In this document: piece after piece, positions 17,682-30,237 of the stretch
Layout: each line of letters begins with the position of its first letter
Numbering within the stretch: the first letter of the stretch is position 1
DNA from: Oscillospiraceae bacterium
Lineage (GTDB): Bacteria; Bacillota; Clostridia; Oscillospirales; Oscillospiraceae
Length of the DNA: 64,000 bases
Direction: 5' to 3'
Assembly (NCBI GenBank): GCA_015068325.1
Contig: SVKQ01000020.1
Coordinates: forward strand, 62,001-126,000
Program-made: the position numbers and the translations under genes
Notes under the pieces: model-generated
What the model saw: the letters and a program-made list of their open reading frames with translations, nothing else
Told to the model about the DNA's origin: nothing
Databases searched by the model: none

Positions 17682-18356
17682 TTACGCCTCCCGGTACACC
17701 TGGGCGCACAGGCGGGCAAAGTAGTGGTAGAAGGGTACCAGTTCCTTCCAGCCGGCGATGATTTCGTCAGCCAGGGACGGCGAGAAGATCTTCTCGTCCA
17801 GCGGGGCGGTGTGCTCCAGATTGATGGACTTCATCTGGTACCAAGGCTGCAGCAGCGGCCCCACCTCCCCCTTGGGCCGGGCGTAGGACGGACCCGCCAG
17901 CACGAAGATCTTCTGCCGGTCGAAGCGGCGCACCAGGGCGGCCAGCTCCTCTGGCTGCTCCTCGATGCGGCGGCGATAGAGCGTCATCAGCTCCGCCTCC
18001 GCCGCCCAGAAGCCCATGCCGTAGCTGTAATACTCGGGGGCGATCTCGAAGTAAAAGGTTGGGCGGCCGGTCCAGTCGGTGTCGCCGGTGCGGATGCAGT
18101 ACCACAGGTGATCCTTGTAGGGGCCCCGGCCGTAAAGCCGGCGGGCGTCCCGATAGATGCGGGAGACCTTCACCAGCAGCGGCTCGTCCGGCAGCAGCTC
18201 ATGCAGCGCGTCATAGGTCTGTCCGGCCAGATCCCGAGTGGGCTGCAGCAGATGCTGCTGGTAGATCTCCTTGCGGGGCGTGAACCACGCCCGGTCGTTG
18301 TTGAAGCGGATCCCCCAGAGAAAATCCACCGTCTCCTGCGTATATCCCTGGAACAT
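17682..18356 (-). CDS. DUF2461 family protein
   Basis: 224 residues matching the DUF2461/TIGR02453 family of unknown function. Recognisable phrases are TVDFLWGIRFNNDRAWF near the N-terminus, YKDHLWYCI and the FYFEIAPEYYSYGMGFW core, which corresponds to the family's Y-x-E-I-x-P segment. The start has GGAG upstream. It is a monocistronic cytoplasmic protein with no informative neighbours. Confidence 0.85.
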   Translation of the reverse strand: MFQGYTQETVDFLWGIRFNNDRAWFTPRKEIYQQHLLQPTRDLAGQTYDALHELLPDEPLLVKVSRIYRDARRLYGRGPYKDHLWYCIRTGDTDWTGRPTFYFEIAPEYYSYGMGFWAAEAELMTLYRRRIEEQPEELAALVRRFDRQKIFVLAGPSYARPKGEVGPLLQPWYQMKSINLEHTAPLDEKIFSPSLADEIIAGWKELVPFYHYFARLCAQVYREA

Positions 18357-18415
18357 GGGTGTTTCTCCTTGTCGTCGGTATGGCTCCATTGTAGCCGCTT
18401 TGCCGCGGATATGCA

Positions 18416-18452
18416 AGAAAAAAACCGGGGCGGCCCGACGGGCCGCCCCGAA
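18416..18452 (-). terminator. Terminator after the aminotransferase gene
   Basis: Stem cggggcggccc/gggccgccccg with a three-base loop; followed on the minus strand by a run of seven or more U. Confidence 0.85.
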
Positions 18453-18464
18453 AAGCGTCGCAAA

Positions 18465-19655
18465 TCAGCGATTGTTATAGGCCTCGATACCCTTGGCCAG
18501 CAGCTCCATGGCCCGCTCCAGATCCGCCTGCTTGAGCACATAGGCGATACGGATCTCATTGCGGCCCTTGCCGGGGGTGGCGTAGAAGGGCTCTCCGGGG
18601 GCGAACATCACCGTGTCGCCGTTGTCCTCGAACTCCTCCAGCAGCCACTGCTGGAAGGTGTCCGCGTCGTCCACCGGCAGGGCAGCCATCAGGTAGAAGG
18701 CGCCGGGAGGACACTCGCACAGCACGCCGGGGATCCGCTGCAGGGCGGCCACCACCGTGTCGCGCCGGAGCTTGTACTCCTCCCGCACGGCGGCGAAATA
18801 GGACGGATCCACGCCGTAGAGGGCAGCAGCGGCCACCTGGTCCAGCGTGGCCACCGACAGGCGGCTCTGGCAGTACTTGAGGGCGTGGCCCATCAGCTCC
18901 CGGTTGCGGGAGATCAGACAGCCGACGCGGGCGCCGCAGGCGGAGAACCGCTTGGACACCGTGTCGATCAGGACCACGTGCTCGGCAGCGTCGGCAAACT
19001 CGCCCATGGACTGCAGCGCCTCACCGCCGTAGACGAACTCGCGGTACGCCTCGTCACTGATGAGGAACAGGTCATGCTCCTTCGCCACGTCCGCAATCAT
19101 GCGCATCTCGTCGTGCGTCAGCACCACACCGGTGGGGTTGCCGGGGTTGGTGACCACGATGGCCCGGGTGTGCTCGTTGATCTCCGCCTCGATCCGCGCC
19201 CGGTCGGCGTAGCGGTAGCCCTCCTCGGGGCAGGTGGGGATGGGGTGGATATGGGCGCCGCAGGTGGCCACCATGGTGTTATAGTTGGGGTAAAAGGGCT
19301 CGGGGATCAGCACCTCGTCGCCGTCGTCCAGGATGCACTGGAAGGCGATGGCCAGCGCCTCGGACCCGCCGGTGGTGATGAGGATATCATCGGCGGCAAA
19401 GTCCATGCCCAGCCGGGCGTAGTAGCCGCGGATGGCCTCGATCAGCTCCGGGATGCCGGGGGACGGGGCATAGGCCAGCACATTCCGGTTGAAACGGCGC
19501 ACAGCATCAAAGCAAGCCGACGGCGTGGCGATGTCCGGCTGGCCGATGTTCAGATGGTAGATGCGGCGGCCCCGCTGCTCCGCCGCCACGGCGTAGGGGT
19601 GGAACTTCCGCATGGGGGAAAGACGGCAGCGCTCCACCTTGCTGGAAAACTTCAT
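18465..19655 (-). CDS. Pyridoxal-phosphate aminotransferase, class I/II (aspartate/aromatic type)
   Basis: 396 residues of fold-type I. Key parts are LNIGQPDIATP (substrate-binding loop), TGGSEALAIA, the cofactor-binding NPGNPTG, SDEAYREFVYGG, the Schiff-base Lys in DTVSKRFSACGARVG, and the carboxylate-binding Arg in NEIRIAYV. This is the subgroup that includes AspC-like aspartate and broad-range aminotransferases; the exact substrate cannot be read. The start at 19655 has GGGAGG upstream. It lies downstream of mreB across a terminator, so it is probably separately expressed or fed by readthrough. Confidence 0.9.
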   Translation of the reverse strand: MKFSSKVERCRLSPMRKFHPYAVAAEQRGRRIYHLNIGQPDIATPSACFDAVRRFNRNVLAYAPSPGIPELIEAIRGYYARLGMDFAADDILITTGGSEALAIAFQCILDDGDEVLIPEPFYPNYNTMVATCGAHIHPIPTCPEEGYRYADRARIEAEINEHTRAIVVTNPGNPTGVVLTHDEMRMIADVAKEHDLFLISDEAYREFVYGGEALQSMGEFADAAEHVVLIDTVSKRFSACGARVGCLISRNRELMGHALKYCQSRLSVATLDQVAAAALYGVDPSYFAAVREEYKLRRDTVVAALQRIPGVLCECPPGAFYLMAALPVDDADTFQQWLLEEFEDNGDTVMFAPGEPFYATPGKGRNEIRIAYVLKQADLERAMELLAKGIEAYNNR

Positions 19656-19685
19656 GGTCGTGACCTCCCTCTTCTCGTTTGTGAA

Positions 19686-19718
19686 AAGCGATGCCCGCAC
19701 GGAGACCGGGCATCGCTG
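19686..19718 (-). terminator. Terminator after mreB
   Basis: Stem gcgatgcccg/cgggcatcgc with a nine-base loop, followed by UUUU on the minus strand. Confidence 0.75.
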
Positions 19719-19722
19719 CGGT

Positions 19723-20754
19723 TCAGTTCATCTGGCGGCGGCGGCTCAGGTTCACGGTGCCGTCGGTCATGTCGCCGATGGACTCCAGGCTCTTGCCGGT
19801 GCCCCAGGCCACGCAGGAGATAGCGTCCTCTGCCACCTGGGTGTGGATGCCGGTGCGGGCGGTGATGAGCTTGTCGAAGCCCTCGATCAGGCTTCCGCCG
19901 CCGGTCATGACGATGCCGTTGTTGGAGATGTCGGCCACCAGCTCCGGCGGGGTGCGCTCCAGCACGCCGTGGACGGCCTCCAGGATGCGCTCCACCGGCT
20001 CCTCAAAGGCCTCCATCATCTCCGTGGAGGTGACGGTCAGGGACCGGGGCAGGCCGGTCATCAGGCAGCGGCCCTTGATCTCAATGGAGGCCTCCTCCTC
20101 TTTAGGGAAGACGCAGCCGATCTCGATCTTCATGGTCTCGGCGGTGCGCTCGCCGATGAGCAGGTTGTGCTTGCGGCGCATATACTTGACGATGGATTCG
20201 TTGAACTGGTCGCCGGCCACCTTGATGGAGGCGGACTCCACCACACCACCCAGGGATATGACCGCGATGTCGCTGGTGCCGCCGCCGATGTCCACCACCA
20301 TGTGGCCGTCGGGCTTGGTGATGTCGATGCCGGCGCCGATGGCGGCCGCCACGGGCTCCTCGATGAGATAGACCCGGCGGGCACCCGCCTGGATGCCCGC
20401 GTCCACCACGGCGCGCTCCTCCACCTCGGTGATGCCGGAGGGCACGCAGATGATGACCCGCGGCTTGAACAGCCGGAAGCCGCCGCTGACCTTGTGGATA
20501 AACTCCCGCAGCATGCGCTCGGTCATGTCGTAGTCGGAGATGACGCCCTCCCGCAGGGGGCGGATGGCCACGATGTTGCCGGGGGTGCGGCCCAGCATGG
20601 CCTGAGCCTCGGCGCCCACCTTCAGCAGCTTGCCATCGTCCTTGTTGATGGCCACCACCGACGGCTCGTTGAGCACCACGCCCTTGCCCTTGATGTAGAC
20701 CAGCACCGAGGCGGTGCCCAGATCAATGCCGATGTCCTTGGCAAATGCACACAT
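19723..20754 (-). CDS. mreB: Rod-shape actin homologue MreB/Mbl
   Basis: 343 residues. It polymerises on the inner membrane face and directs lateral-wall peptidoglycan synthesis. The actin-fold phosphate loops are IGIDLGTASV and VVDIGGGTSDIAV, the connect motif is IEEPVAAAIGAGI, and the adenosine motif is IVMTGGGSLIEGFD. The start MCAFAKDIGID has GAGGTG seven bases upstream. No mreC/mreD follow, so it is a stand-alone copy; it could be Mbl or MreBH rather than MreB itself. Confidence 0.93.
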   Translation of the reverse strand: MCAFAKDIGIDLGTASVLVYIKGKGVVLNEPSVVAINKDDGKLLKVGAEAQAMLGRTPGNIVAIRPLREGVISDYDMTERMLREFIHKVSGGFRLFKPRVIICVPSGITEVEERAVVDAGIQAGARRVYLIEEPVAAAIGAGIDITKPDGHMVVDIGGGTSDIAVISLGGVVESASIKVAGDQFNESIVKYMRRKHNLLIGERTAETMKIEIGCVFPKEEEASIEIKGRCLMTGLPRSLTVTSTEMMEAFEEPVERILEAVHGVLERTPPELVADISNNGIVMTGGGSLIEGFDKLITARTGIHTQVAEDAISCVAWGTGKSLESIGDMTDGTVNLSRRRQMN

Positions 20755-20824
20755 ACTCTGCACCTCATTTTCTATCCGCGCCCGCGGCGATCCGCCGCGG
20801 GAATGACGCTGTCTGTGAACATAT

Positions 20825-20853
20825 ATTATACCGGCCGGGCGGTACTTTTGCAA
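20825..20853 (-). promoter_or_regulatory. Promoter of mreB
   Basis: TTGCAA, 17-bp spacer, TATAAT on the minus strand, about 70 bp upstream of the mreB ATG. Confidence 0.8.
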
Positions 20854-20908
20854 TAGAATTTTCCCGGTTTTTCCGATCCGTAACCGTTTGGCATCAAATC
20901 GTCTTTTT

Positions 20909-21577
20909 TCAGCTGCGGCGCGCCGCTGCCAGCGTCAGGCAGACCACATCCGCCGCGCCGGCCTCCTTCAGCACCCGGACGCATTCGGCCAGCGTGGCGC
21001 CGGTGGTGACGATGTCGTCCACCAGCAACCAGCGCTTTCCGGCGATAGCCGCCGGATCGGCCGTCTCATAGACGCCCAGCACGTTGGCCCGGCGGGCAGC
21101 GGCATCCGTCAGACCGGACTGGGGCGGGTTGTCCGCCGTCTTTTTCAGTGTCTCCACCGGCGCGGTGTGCCAGTCCACACAGAGACTGGCCGCCAGGAAG
21201 CGGCTCTGGTCGAAGCCCCGCCTGCGCAGCCGCTTTTTGCTGACCGGCACCCAGGTGACGGCGTCGAACGCGCCGCTGAATTCCTCGGCAGCACAGCGGG
21301 CCATCATCTCGCCGAAGCAGTTGAGGCTGCCCATTTTACCCTTGAATTTATAGTCCAGCACCGCCTTGCGGACGGCGCCTTCATACCACAGCGGCGAGGC
21401 GCAGCGGCCGAAGGGACCGGTCTGCAGGGCGCGGCCCTCCGTGTAGGGCAGCGTGTCCCGGCAGCGGTCGCACAGCAGTGCCTTGCCCACGGCGGCGCCG
21501 CAGAAGGGGCAGCGCCGGGGAAAGAAAAAGTCGGTGACGCTCTTCGTCAGATCGTTCAGTGTCTCATTGATGTCCAT
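20909..21577 (-). CDS. ComF family amidophosphoribosyltransferase-like protein
   Basis: 222 residues. An N-terminal zinc-ribbon-like part (CPFC, CDRC) is followed by a PRTase domain with the PRPP loop LLVDDIVTTGATL. In naturally competent bacteria ComF helps move single-stranded DNA into the cytoplasm; other members are of unknown function. It is the last gene of the repair operon, 14 bp after recD2, with AAGGAG upstream of ATG 21577. Confidence 0.88.
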   Translation of the reverse strand: MDINETLNDLTKSVTDFFFPRRCPFCGAAVGKALLCDRCRDTLPYTEGRALQTGPFGRCASPLWYEGAVRKAVLDYKFKGKMGSLNCFGEMMARCAAEEFSGAFDAVTWVPVSKKRLRRRGFDQSRFLAASLCVDWHTAPVETLKKTADNPPQSGLTDAAARRANVLGVYETADPAAIAGKRWLLVDDIVTTGATLAECVRVLKEAGAADVVCLTLAAARRS

Positions 21578-21591
21578 GGTGTGCTCCTTTC

Positions 21592-23799
21592 TCACTGAGC
21601 CGTGCCGTCGCGCAGGCGGCGGCGCAGGCCGCTGTAGCGCCGGGCGCGGCGGTCGTTGGCGGCCATTTTGCCGGGCACCGTGTCGTCGCCCACCAGCACC
21701 AGCAGTTCCCGGGCCCGGGTGATGGCGGTATACAGCACGCCCCGCACCATCAGTCCCGGCGCCGCCGGAGCCGACACCAGCACCACAGCCCGGTATTCGC
21801 TGCCCTGGGCCTTGTGGACGGTGATGGCATAGGCCATGTCCAGCTGCCCCAGCAGCTCCGGCGTATAGACGCAGGTGCGGTCATCAAAGCGGACGGTGAT
21901 CTGCTCGCCGGAGGGGTCGATCTCCCGGATGACGCCCACGTCACCGTTGAAGATGCCGGTGCCCGCGTCGCCGTCATCCTTCGTCCAGATCACGTCGTAG
22001 TTGTTGCGGTTCTGCATGACCCGGTCTCCCTCCCGGAAGATCACGTCGCCCCACACCTTCTGCCGTTTGCCGGGGGCGGCGGGGTTCAGCGCCGCCTGCA
22101 GCGCCCGGTTCAGGCTCACGGTGCCGCACTCGCCCCGGCGGGTGGAGCTGATCACCTGGATGTCCGCGGCACTCACACCCATGTGGTCCGGCAGACGCGC
22201 CCCGCACAGCTCCACCACCGTGCGCACCAGACGGTCCGGCGTACGGCGGCAGAGGAAGAAGAAGTCCCCCTGGCCGTTGCGCAGATCCGGCGCCAGGCCG
22301 TTGTTCACGGCGTGGGCGTTGCGGATGATGGCCGACTGCTCCGCCTGGCGGAACACCACATGCAACGCCGCCACCGGCACCGTTTCACTGCGGATCAGGT
22401 CGGCGAACACGTTGCCGGCGCCCACCGAGGGCAGTTGGTCCGGGTCGCCCACCAGCACCAGCCGGCAGCCGGGCCGCAGGGCCCGCAGCAGCGCCTGCAT
22501 CAGCTCCAGATCCACCATGCTCATCTCGTCCACGATGACGGCGTCGGCCTCCAGCGGCTCCTGCTCGTTTTTCCGGAACACCGTCTCGCCGGTGAGCTCA
22601 TTGTAGGTCATGCCCAGACAGCGATGGATGGTCTGGGCGTCGGCGCCGCAGACCTCTCCCATGCGCTTGGCGGCCCGGCCGGTGGGGGCCAGCAGCAGCA
22701 CGTCCAGCCCCATGCGGCCCAGCAGGGCCACGATGGCCCGGACGGTGGTGGTCTTGCCGGTGCCGGGGCCGCCGGTCAGCAGCAGCACACCCTCCCGGGC
22801 GGCCAGCTCCACGGCCCGGCGCTGGGCCTCGGCATAGGTGATGCCCTGGGTGCGCTCGATCTCGTCGACGGCACGCTTCGCGCTGCCCCGGCCGGGATCG
22901 GCGGCGCGCTGCAGCAGCCGCAGCTTCTGCGCCACGTACACCTCCGCCTCATACATGCGGCGCAGGTACACCGCCTCTACGCCGGCGATGCGCTCCTGCA
23001 CCAGCGAGCGCCGCTCCAGCAGGCCGTCCAGGGCGATCTCCACACGGTCGGTATCCACGCCGATCAACTCCGCGGCGGCAGCCGACAGCTTGTCCCGGGG
23101 CAAAAACACGTGGCCGTTGCCCAGGTTGTGCGCCAGCTCGTAGAGCAGCGCCGCCTCCACCCGGCAGGGGTCGTCCCCCTCGAAGCCCATGGACAGGGCG
23201 ATCTCGTCGGCGTCGGCAAAGGGCACGCCATAGGCGGGCCCGGTCAACAGATAGGGGTCGTCCCTCAGCCGCGGCAGCGCCTCGGCTCCGTAGGCCCGAT
23301 AGAGCTGCATGGCCAGGTGTACCGGCAGCTCATAGCGGGCCAGGAACTCCGTGACCCGCCGCAGCCCCGCCAGCACCCGGAAGGCCTCGGATATCTCCGC
23401 GGCCTTTTTGGCGGTGACGCCCCGAACGGTACGCAGCCGGTCCGGCTCCTCCTCGATGACCCGGAGGGTGTCCGCCCCGAAGCGCTCCACCAGCCGGGCG
23501 GCGGTGGCGGGACCCACACCCTTGATGATGCCGGAGGCCAGGTAGGCGACGATGGCGTCCTCCCCCTCCGGCAGGCGGCGCTCCACGCTCTCGGCGCTCA
23601 TCTGGAGGCCGTAGCTGGGGTGGTCCACCCACACGCCGGTGACGGTCATGCCCTCGCCGGCGGCGGCATAGGGGATACATCCCACCACCGTGATTTCCTC
23701 CCCCTCACCGGTGGTCAGGGTCAGGATGGTGTAGCCGTTCTCCTCATTTTGAAACACGATGTGCTGTACGGTGCCCTCCACCGTCTGGCGCTGGCCCAT
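21592..23799 (-). CDS. recD2: RecD2-type ATP-dependent DNA helicase
   Basis: 735 residues of the RecD/TraA superfamily-1B helicases that work without RecBC. An OB-like N-terminal region (VEGTVQHIVFQNEENGYTI) is followed by helix-hairpin-helix segments (GIIKGVGPATAARLVE) and helicase motif I GGPGTGKTTT. Motif II is VDEMSMVD, motif III is LVGDPDQLPSVGAG, and motif VI is AITVHKAQGSEY. It unwinds DNA 5' to 3' and is linked to mismatch repair and fork restart in Bacillus. It lies between uvrA and comF in a repair-rich operon. Confidence 0.94.
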   Translation of the reverse strand: MGQRQTVEGTVQHIVFQNEENGYTILTLTTGEGEEITVVGCIPYAAAGEGMTVTGVWVDHPSYGLQMSAESVERRLPEGEDAIVAYLASGIIKGVGPATAARLVERFGADTLRVIEEEPDRLRTVRGVTAKKAAEISEAFRVLAGLRRVTEFLARYELPVHLAMQLYRAYGAEALPRLRDDPYLLTGPAYGVPFADADEIALSMGFEGDDPCRVEAALLYELAHNLGNGHVFLPRDKLSAAAAELIGVDTDRVEIALDGLLERRSLVQERIAGVEAVYLRRMYEAEVYVAQKLRLLQRAADPGRGSAKRAVDEIERTQGITYAEAQRRAVELAAREGVLLLTGGPGTGKTTTVRAIVALLGRMGLDVLLLAPTGRAAKRMGEVCGADAQTIHRCLGMTYNELTGETVFRKNEQEPLEADAVIVDEMSMVDLELMQALLRALRPGCRLVLVGDPDQLPSVGAGNVFADLIRSETVPVAALHVVFRQAEQSAIIRNAHAVNNGLAPDLRNGQGDFFFLCRRTPDRLVRTVVELCGARLPDHMGVSAADIQVISSTRRGECGTVSLNRALQAALNPAAPGKRQKVWGDVIFREGDRVMQNRNNYDVIWTKDDGDAGTGIFNGDVGVIREIDPSGEQITVRFDDRTCVYTPELLGQLDMAYAITVHKAQGSEYRAVVLVSAPAAPGLMVRGVLYTAITRARELLVLVGDDTVPGKMAANDRRARRYSGLRRRLRDGTAQ

Positions 23800-23809
23800 G
23801 GCGGCCTCC

Positions 23810-24136
23810 TCATTCCCAGTATTTCGACACCTCCGCCGCGCTGATGAGCAGCACGCCGGGGTGCTCCCCCGTCAGCAGATCCGCCCGCCGGCGGGCCTCT
23901 TGCTCCAGTCCCGCGTCCACCAGCACGATGGGCGCGTGCGCGCCGGCGCGGCTGCGCCGCAGCTCCAGCGACCGGACGATATACTCCATTTGCTCCGCCC
24001 TGCCCCGCAGGGGCACCAGCAGCACCACCGGCAGCTCCTCCCGGCGGCCCGGCAGGGCCGCCGCCAGCAGCCACAGCAGCGTCACCGCGCCGAAGGACGC
24101 CAGCAGGGCGATCAATCCGTCCCGCAGCAATGTCAT
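23810..24136 (-). CDS. Small membrane-anchored protein of unknown function
   Basis: 108 residues with one N-terminal hydrophobic helix (about 8-28), a short basic linker and a soluble part with the alternating pattern LPVVLLVPLRGRAEQMEYIV...APIVLVDAGLEQEAR. This resembles the first Rossmann strands of a GT2-type nucleotide-sugar fold but is far too short to be an enzyme. It is likely real, since it fits tightly (10 bp before recD2, 45 bp after uvrA) and has a plausible Shine-Dalgarno. I do not recognise a named family. Confidence 0.6.
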   Translation of the reverse strand: MTLLRDGLIALLASFGAVTLLWLLAAALPGRREELPVVLLVPLRGRAEQMEYIVRSLELRRSRAGAHAPIVLVDAGLEQEARRRADLLTGEHPGVLLISAAEVSKYWE

Positions 24137-24181
24137 TGCTCCATCACCTCGGTACAGTCTATGCGCCGGGGCGCGGAACCG

Positions 24182-27007
<2,826 letters not shown>

Positions 27008-27019
27008 AGGTATCGATCC

Positions 27020-27508
27020 TCAATCCACGATGATATCCGCCGTCTCGGCCCCCACCAGGGCCAGCAGGTCGGCGGGCCTGCACTCGATCTGGTATCCCAC
27101 CCGTCCGGCGGAGACCATGACGGTGTCCAGCGCCGTCACGCTCGCATGGAACACGGTGGGGAAGGGCTTCTTCATGCCCACGGGGCTGCAGCCGCCGTGG
27201 ACGTAGCCCGTCAGGGGCAGCAGCTCCCGCTGGGCCAGCATGGCTACGGACTTCTCCCCCACGGCCCGGGCCGCCTTCTTCAGGTCCAGCGTGGCCGCCG
27301 CGGGGATGTCGAACACGTAGGCACCGCCGGAGGCGCCGCGGCACACCAGCGTCTTGAACACGGCGGCCGGGTCCTGGCCCAGCAGGGCCGCCACGGTCAC
27401 GCCGTCGGGGGCCGCGTCTCCCGCCGGATAGGTGTGGGCGGTGTAGGGGATCCGCCGCTGCTCCAGCGTACGCATCACATTGGTCTTTTCCTCTCTGTGC
27501 TTTGCCAC
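27020..27508 (-). CDS. ybaK: Cys-tRNA(Pro)/aminoacyl-tRNA deacylase, YbaK/EbsC family
   Basis: 162 residues. It hydrolyses Cys wrongly attached to tRNA-Pro, or related mischarged tRNAs. Family marks are [15 protein letters not shown] near the N-terminus, VFKTLV, the conserved Lys region [15 protein letters not shown], and [16 protein letters not shown], a characteristic loop. The GTG start at 27508 has GGAG upstream and retains the conserved KTNVMR. An ATG at 27475 would remove those residues. It is embedded in the repair operon. Confidence 0.92.
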   Translation of the reverse strand: MAKHREEKTNVMRTLEQRRIPYTAHTYPAGDAAPDGVTVAALLGQDPAAVFKTLVCRGASGGAYVFDIPAAATLDLKKAARAVGEKSVAMLAQRELLPLTGYVHGGCSPVGMKKPFPTVFHASVTALDTVMVSAGRVGYQIECRPADLLALVGAETADIIVD

Positions 27509-27524
27509 GGGGCAGCGCTCCTCT

Positions 27525-28256
27525 CTACCGCAGATACATGGCGATCAGCGCCAGGATCAGGATGTGGACGGGGTAAAAGGCGTAAAAGACATACTGCAGC
27601 GGCCGGCTGTGGGGCCCCTGCCGCCCGTCGTACAGGGCGATGAGGACCAGCGCCAGCAGCGCCAGCGCCTGCACCGGAAAGCGCAGACCCAGCAGGGGGA
27701 TATGGGCGGTGGGCACCGCGAAGCTGTGGATGACCGCCATGGCGGCGATCAGCGCCGGCCAGCCCCACCGTTTATCCCGGCACAGGTAAAACGCCAGCAC
27801 CGTCATCACACCCCAGCCGCCGTAGTCGGTCATGGCCGCCTGAGCCAGCAGGAAGCCGCCTCCGGCCGCCCCCAGCCACACCAGCGCCAGCACGGCGGTA
27901 TCCTCCCGGCGCTCCGCCCAGCGGATGCAGCCGATGGCCGCCAGCGCGACGGACAGCGTCCACATGACGTTCTGGTCATAGGGATCCAGCACCGCCCGCG
28001 CGCACATCAGGTTGAAGGGCACCTCGGCGACGACGGCGAACAGGAGCATCCGCCCCAGATAACTGCCGAACCGGCGGGTGCGGACGGCGCCCTCGGCCAC
28101 CTGGAAGGCAAAGATGGGGAACGCCAGGCGCCCGATGCATCGGAGCCACATGACGCCGGGGAACAGCGTGTAGCCCATGTGGTCGATGAACATGGACACC
28201 ACGGCGATGATCTTCAGATCAAGGGCGCTGAGGCCTCTGCGCTTCTGCTGCTCCAT
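27525..28256 (-). CDS. TraX-like polytopic membrane protein
   Basis: 243 residues with about seven to eight hydrophobic helices. The N-terminal phrase LDLKIIAVVSMFIDHMGY and the motif RCIGRLAFPIFAFQVAEGA are diagnostic of the TraX family. Plasmid TraX acetylates pilin, while chromosomal members in Firmicutes have no known substrate. I chose ATG 28256, since GGAG is eight bases upstream; GTG 28265 would lie on the ribosome site. It overlaps the end of uvrB. Conjugation is not implied by the surroundings. Confidence 0.85.
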   Translation of the reverse strand: MEQQKRRGLSALDLKIIAVVSMFIDHMGYTLFPGVMWLRCIGRLAFPIFAFQVAEGAVRTRRFGSYLGRMLLFAVVAEVPFNLMCARAVLDPYDQNVMWTLSVALAAIGCIRWAERREDTAVLALVWLGAAGGGFLLAQAAMTDYGGWGVMTVLAFYLCRDKRWGWPALIAAMAVIHSFAVPTAHIPLLGLRFPVQALALLALVLIALYDGRQGPHSRPLQYVFYAFYPVHILILALIAMYLR

Positions 28257-28261
28257 ATCGC

Positions 28262-30226
28262 TCACTCCTCGCTGCGCAGGCGGATGATCTGATCACGCAG
28301 CACCGCCGCGTATTCGAACTCCAGCATGCGGCTGGCCTGCTTCATCTCCTTCTCCAGCCGGGCGATGGCAGCCTGCCGCTCGGCGGCGGAGAGCTTCTTC
28401 CTGCTGAGCTTCGACGCCTCCTCGGCGGTGTGGCTGATCTCCACCATCTCCCGCACGCTCTTGCGGATGGTACGCGGCACGATGCCGCGGGCCTCGTTAT
28501 ACGCGCTCTGCAGGGCGCGGCGGCGCTCCGTCTCGTCGATGGCCGCGCGCATGCTGGGCGTGACCGTGTCGGCATAGAGCACCACCAGGCCGTCGGCGTT
28601 GCGGGCGGCCCGGCCGATGGTCTGGATCAGGCTGGTCTCGCTGCGCAGGAAGCCCTCCTTGTCGGCGTCCAGGATGGCCACCAGGCTCACTTCCGGCAGG
28701 TCCAGGCCCTCTCGCAGCAGGTTGATGCCCACCAGCACGTCGAACTCGCCCAGCCGCAGGTCGCGGATGATCTCCATCCGCTCCAGGGCCGCCACATCGG
28801 AGTGCATGTACCGCACCCGGATGCCGCCGGCCTTGAAGTGGGCGGTGAGATCCTCGGCCATGCGCTTGGTCAGCGTGGTCACCAGCACCCGCTCATTCCG
28901 CTCCGCCCGGGCACGGATCTCGGCGCTGAGGTCGTCGATCTGGCCCAGCACGGGGCGCACCTCCACCCGCGGGTCCAGCAGGCCCGTGGGGCGGATCACC
29001 TGCTCCACCACCTGATCGGCCCGCTCCCGCTCGTAGGGGCCCGGCGTGGCGGACACGTACACCGCCTGGGAAAACCGCTCCTCGAACTCCTCGAACCGCA
29101 GGGGCCGGTTGTCAAAGGCGCAGGGCAGGCGGAAGCCGTACTCCACCAGGCTCTTCTTGCGGGCGTGGTCACCGTTGTACATGGCGCGCACCTGAGGCAG
29201 CGTCACGTGGCTCTCGTCCACGAACAGGACGAAGTCGTCGGGAAAGAAGTCCAGCAGCGTCATGGGCGGCGAGCCGGCCGGACGCTGGCCGATGACGCGG
29301 GAGTAGTTCTCGATGCCGGAGCAGTAGCCCAGTTCCAGCATCATCTCCATGTCGTACTCCGTCCGCTGGCGGATGCGCTGTGCCTCGATGAGCTTGTCGT
29401 GCTCCCGGAAGAACTGCACCTGGTCCTCCAGCTCCTTTTTGATCTCCACGATGGCGGCATCCATCTTGTCCCTGGGCGTCACATAGTGGCTGGCGGGATA
29501 GACGGCCACGTGCTGCAGCGTGCGGATGGAGGCGCCGGTGACGGGGTGGAACTCGGTGATGCGCTCGATCTCATCGCCGAAGAACTCCACCCGCACGGCC
29601 CGGTCCTTGTAGTAGGCCGGATACAGCTCCACCGTGTCGCCCCGGACCCGGAACATGTTGCGCTGGAAAGCCACATCGTTGCGCTCGTACCGGTCCTCCA
29701 CCAGGCGGCGCAGCAGCTCGTCCCGCTCCATGGTCTGGCCCGGCCGCAGGGATATCATCATCTTGGCGAAGTCGTCCGGCTCGCCCAGGCCGTAGATGCA
29801 GCTGACCGAGCTCACCACGATCACGTCCCGCCGCTCCAGCAGCGAGCAGGTGGCGCTCAGCCGCAGGCGGTCGATCTCCTCATTGGTGGAGGCATCCTTC
29901 TCGATGTAGGTGTCGGTATGGGGGATATAGGCCTCGGGCTGATAGTAATCGTAATAGCTGACGAAATACTCCACGGCGTTGTCGGGGAAGAACTCCCGGA
30001 ACTCCTCGCACAGCTGGGCCGCCAGCGTCTTGTTGTGGGCCAGCACCAGCGTGGGCCGCTGGACCTTTTCGATGACCTTGGCCATGGTATACGTCTTGCC
30101 GGAGCCGGTGACGCCCAACAGCACCTGCTCCCGCAGGCCGTTCTCGATACCCTCGGCCAGCTTTTCAATGGCCTGGGGCTGATCGCCGGCGGGCTGATAA
30201 TCCGATACAACTCTGAACGCGGGCAT
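28262..30226 (-). CDS. uvrB: Excinuclease ABC subunit B
   Basis: 654 residues, the normal UvrB length. It receives damage from UvrA and positions UvrC. Seen: Walker [13 protein letters not shown], the beta-hairpin region [16 protein letters not shown]-like motif VDESHV, helicase motifs [15 protein letters not shown] and QTIGRAARN, and the C-terminal UVR domain with [16 protein letters not shown]. The start at 30226 has GGAGGG nine bases upstream. A long in-frame extension upstream overlaps radC in another frame and is rejected. Confidence 0.98.
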   Translation of the reverse strand: MPAFRVVSDYQPAGDQPQAIEKLAEGIENGLREQVLLGVTGSGKTYTMAKVIEKVQRPTLVLAHNKTLAAQLCEEFREFFPDNAVEYFVSYYDYYQPEAYIPHTDTYIEKDASTNEEIDRLRLSATCSLLERRDVIVVSSVSCIYGLGEPDDFAKMMISLRPGQTMERDELLRRLVEDRYERNDVAFQRNMFRVRGDTVELYPAYYKDRAVRVEFFGDEIERITEFHPVTGASIRTLQHVAVYPASHYVTPRDKMDAAIVEIKKELEDQVQFFREHDKLIEAQRIRQRTEYDMEMMLELGYCSGIENYSRVIGQRPAGSPPMTLLDFFPDDFVLFVDESHVTLPQVRAMYNGDHARKKSLVEYGFRLPCAFDNRPLRFEEFEERFSQAVYVSATPGPYERERADQVVEQVIRPTGLLDPRVEVRPVLGQIDDLSAEIRARAERNERVLVTTLTKRMAEDLTAHFKAGGIRVRYMHSDVAALERMEIIRDLRLGEFDVLVGINLLREGLDLPEVSLVAILDADKEGFLRSETSLIQTIGRAARNADGLVVLYADTVTPSMRAAIDETERRRALQSAYNEARGIVPRTIRKSVREMVEISHTAEEASKLSRKKLSAAERQAAIARLEKEMKQASRMLEFEYAAVLRDQIIRLRSEE

Positions 30227-30237
30227 GTCGTCCCTCC

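Noticed and set aside
27525..28256. TraX-like gene as sign of a conjugative element
   Set aside because: No other transfer genes nearby; chromosomal TraX-like genes are common in Firmicutes.
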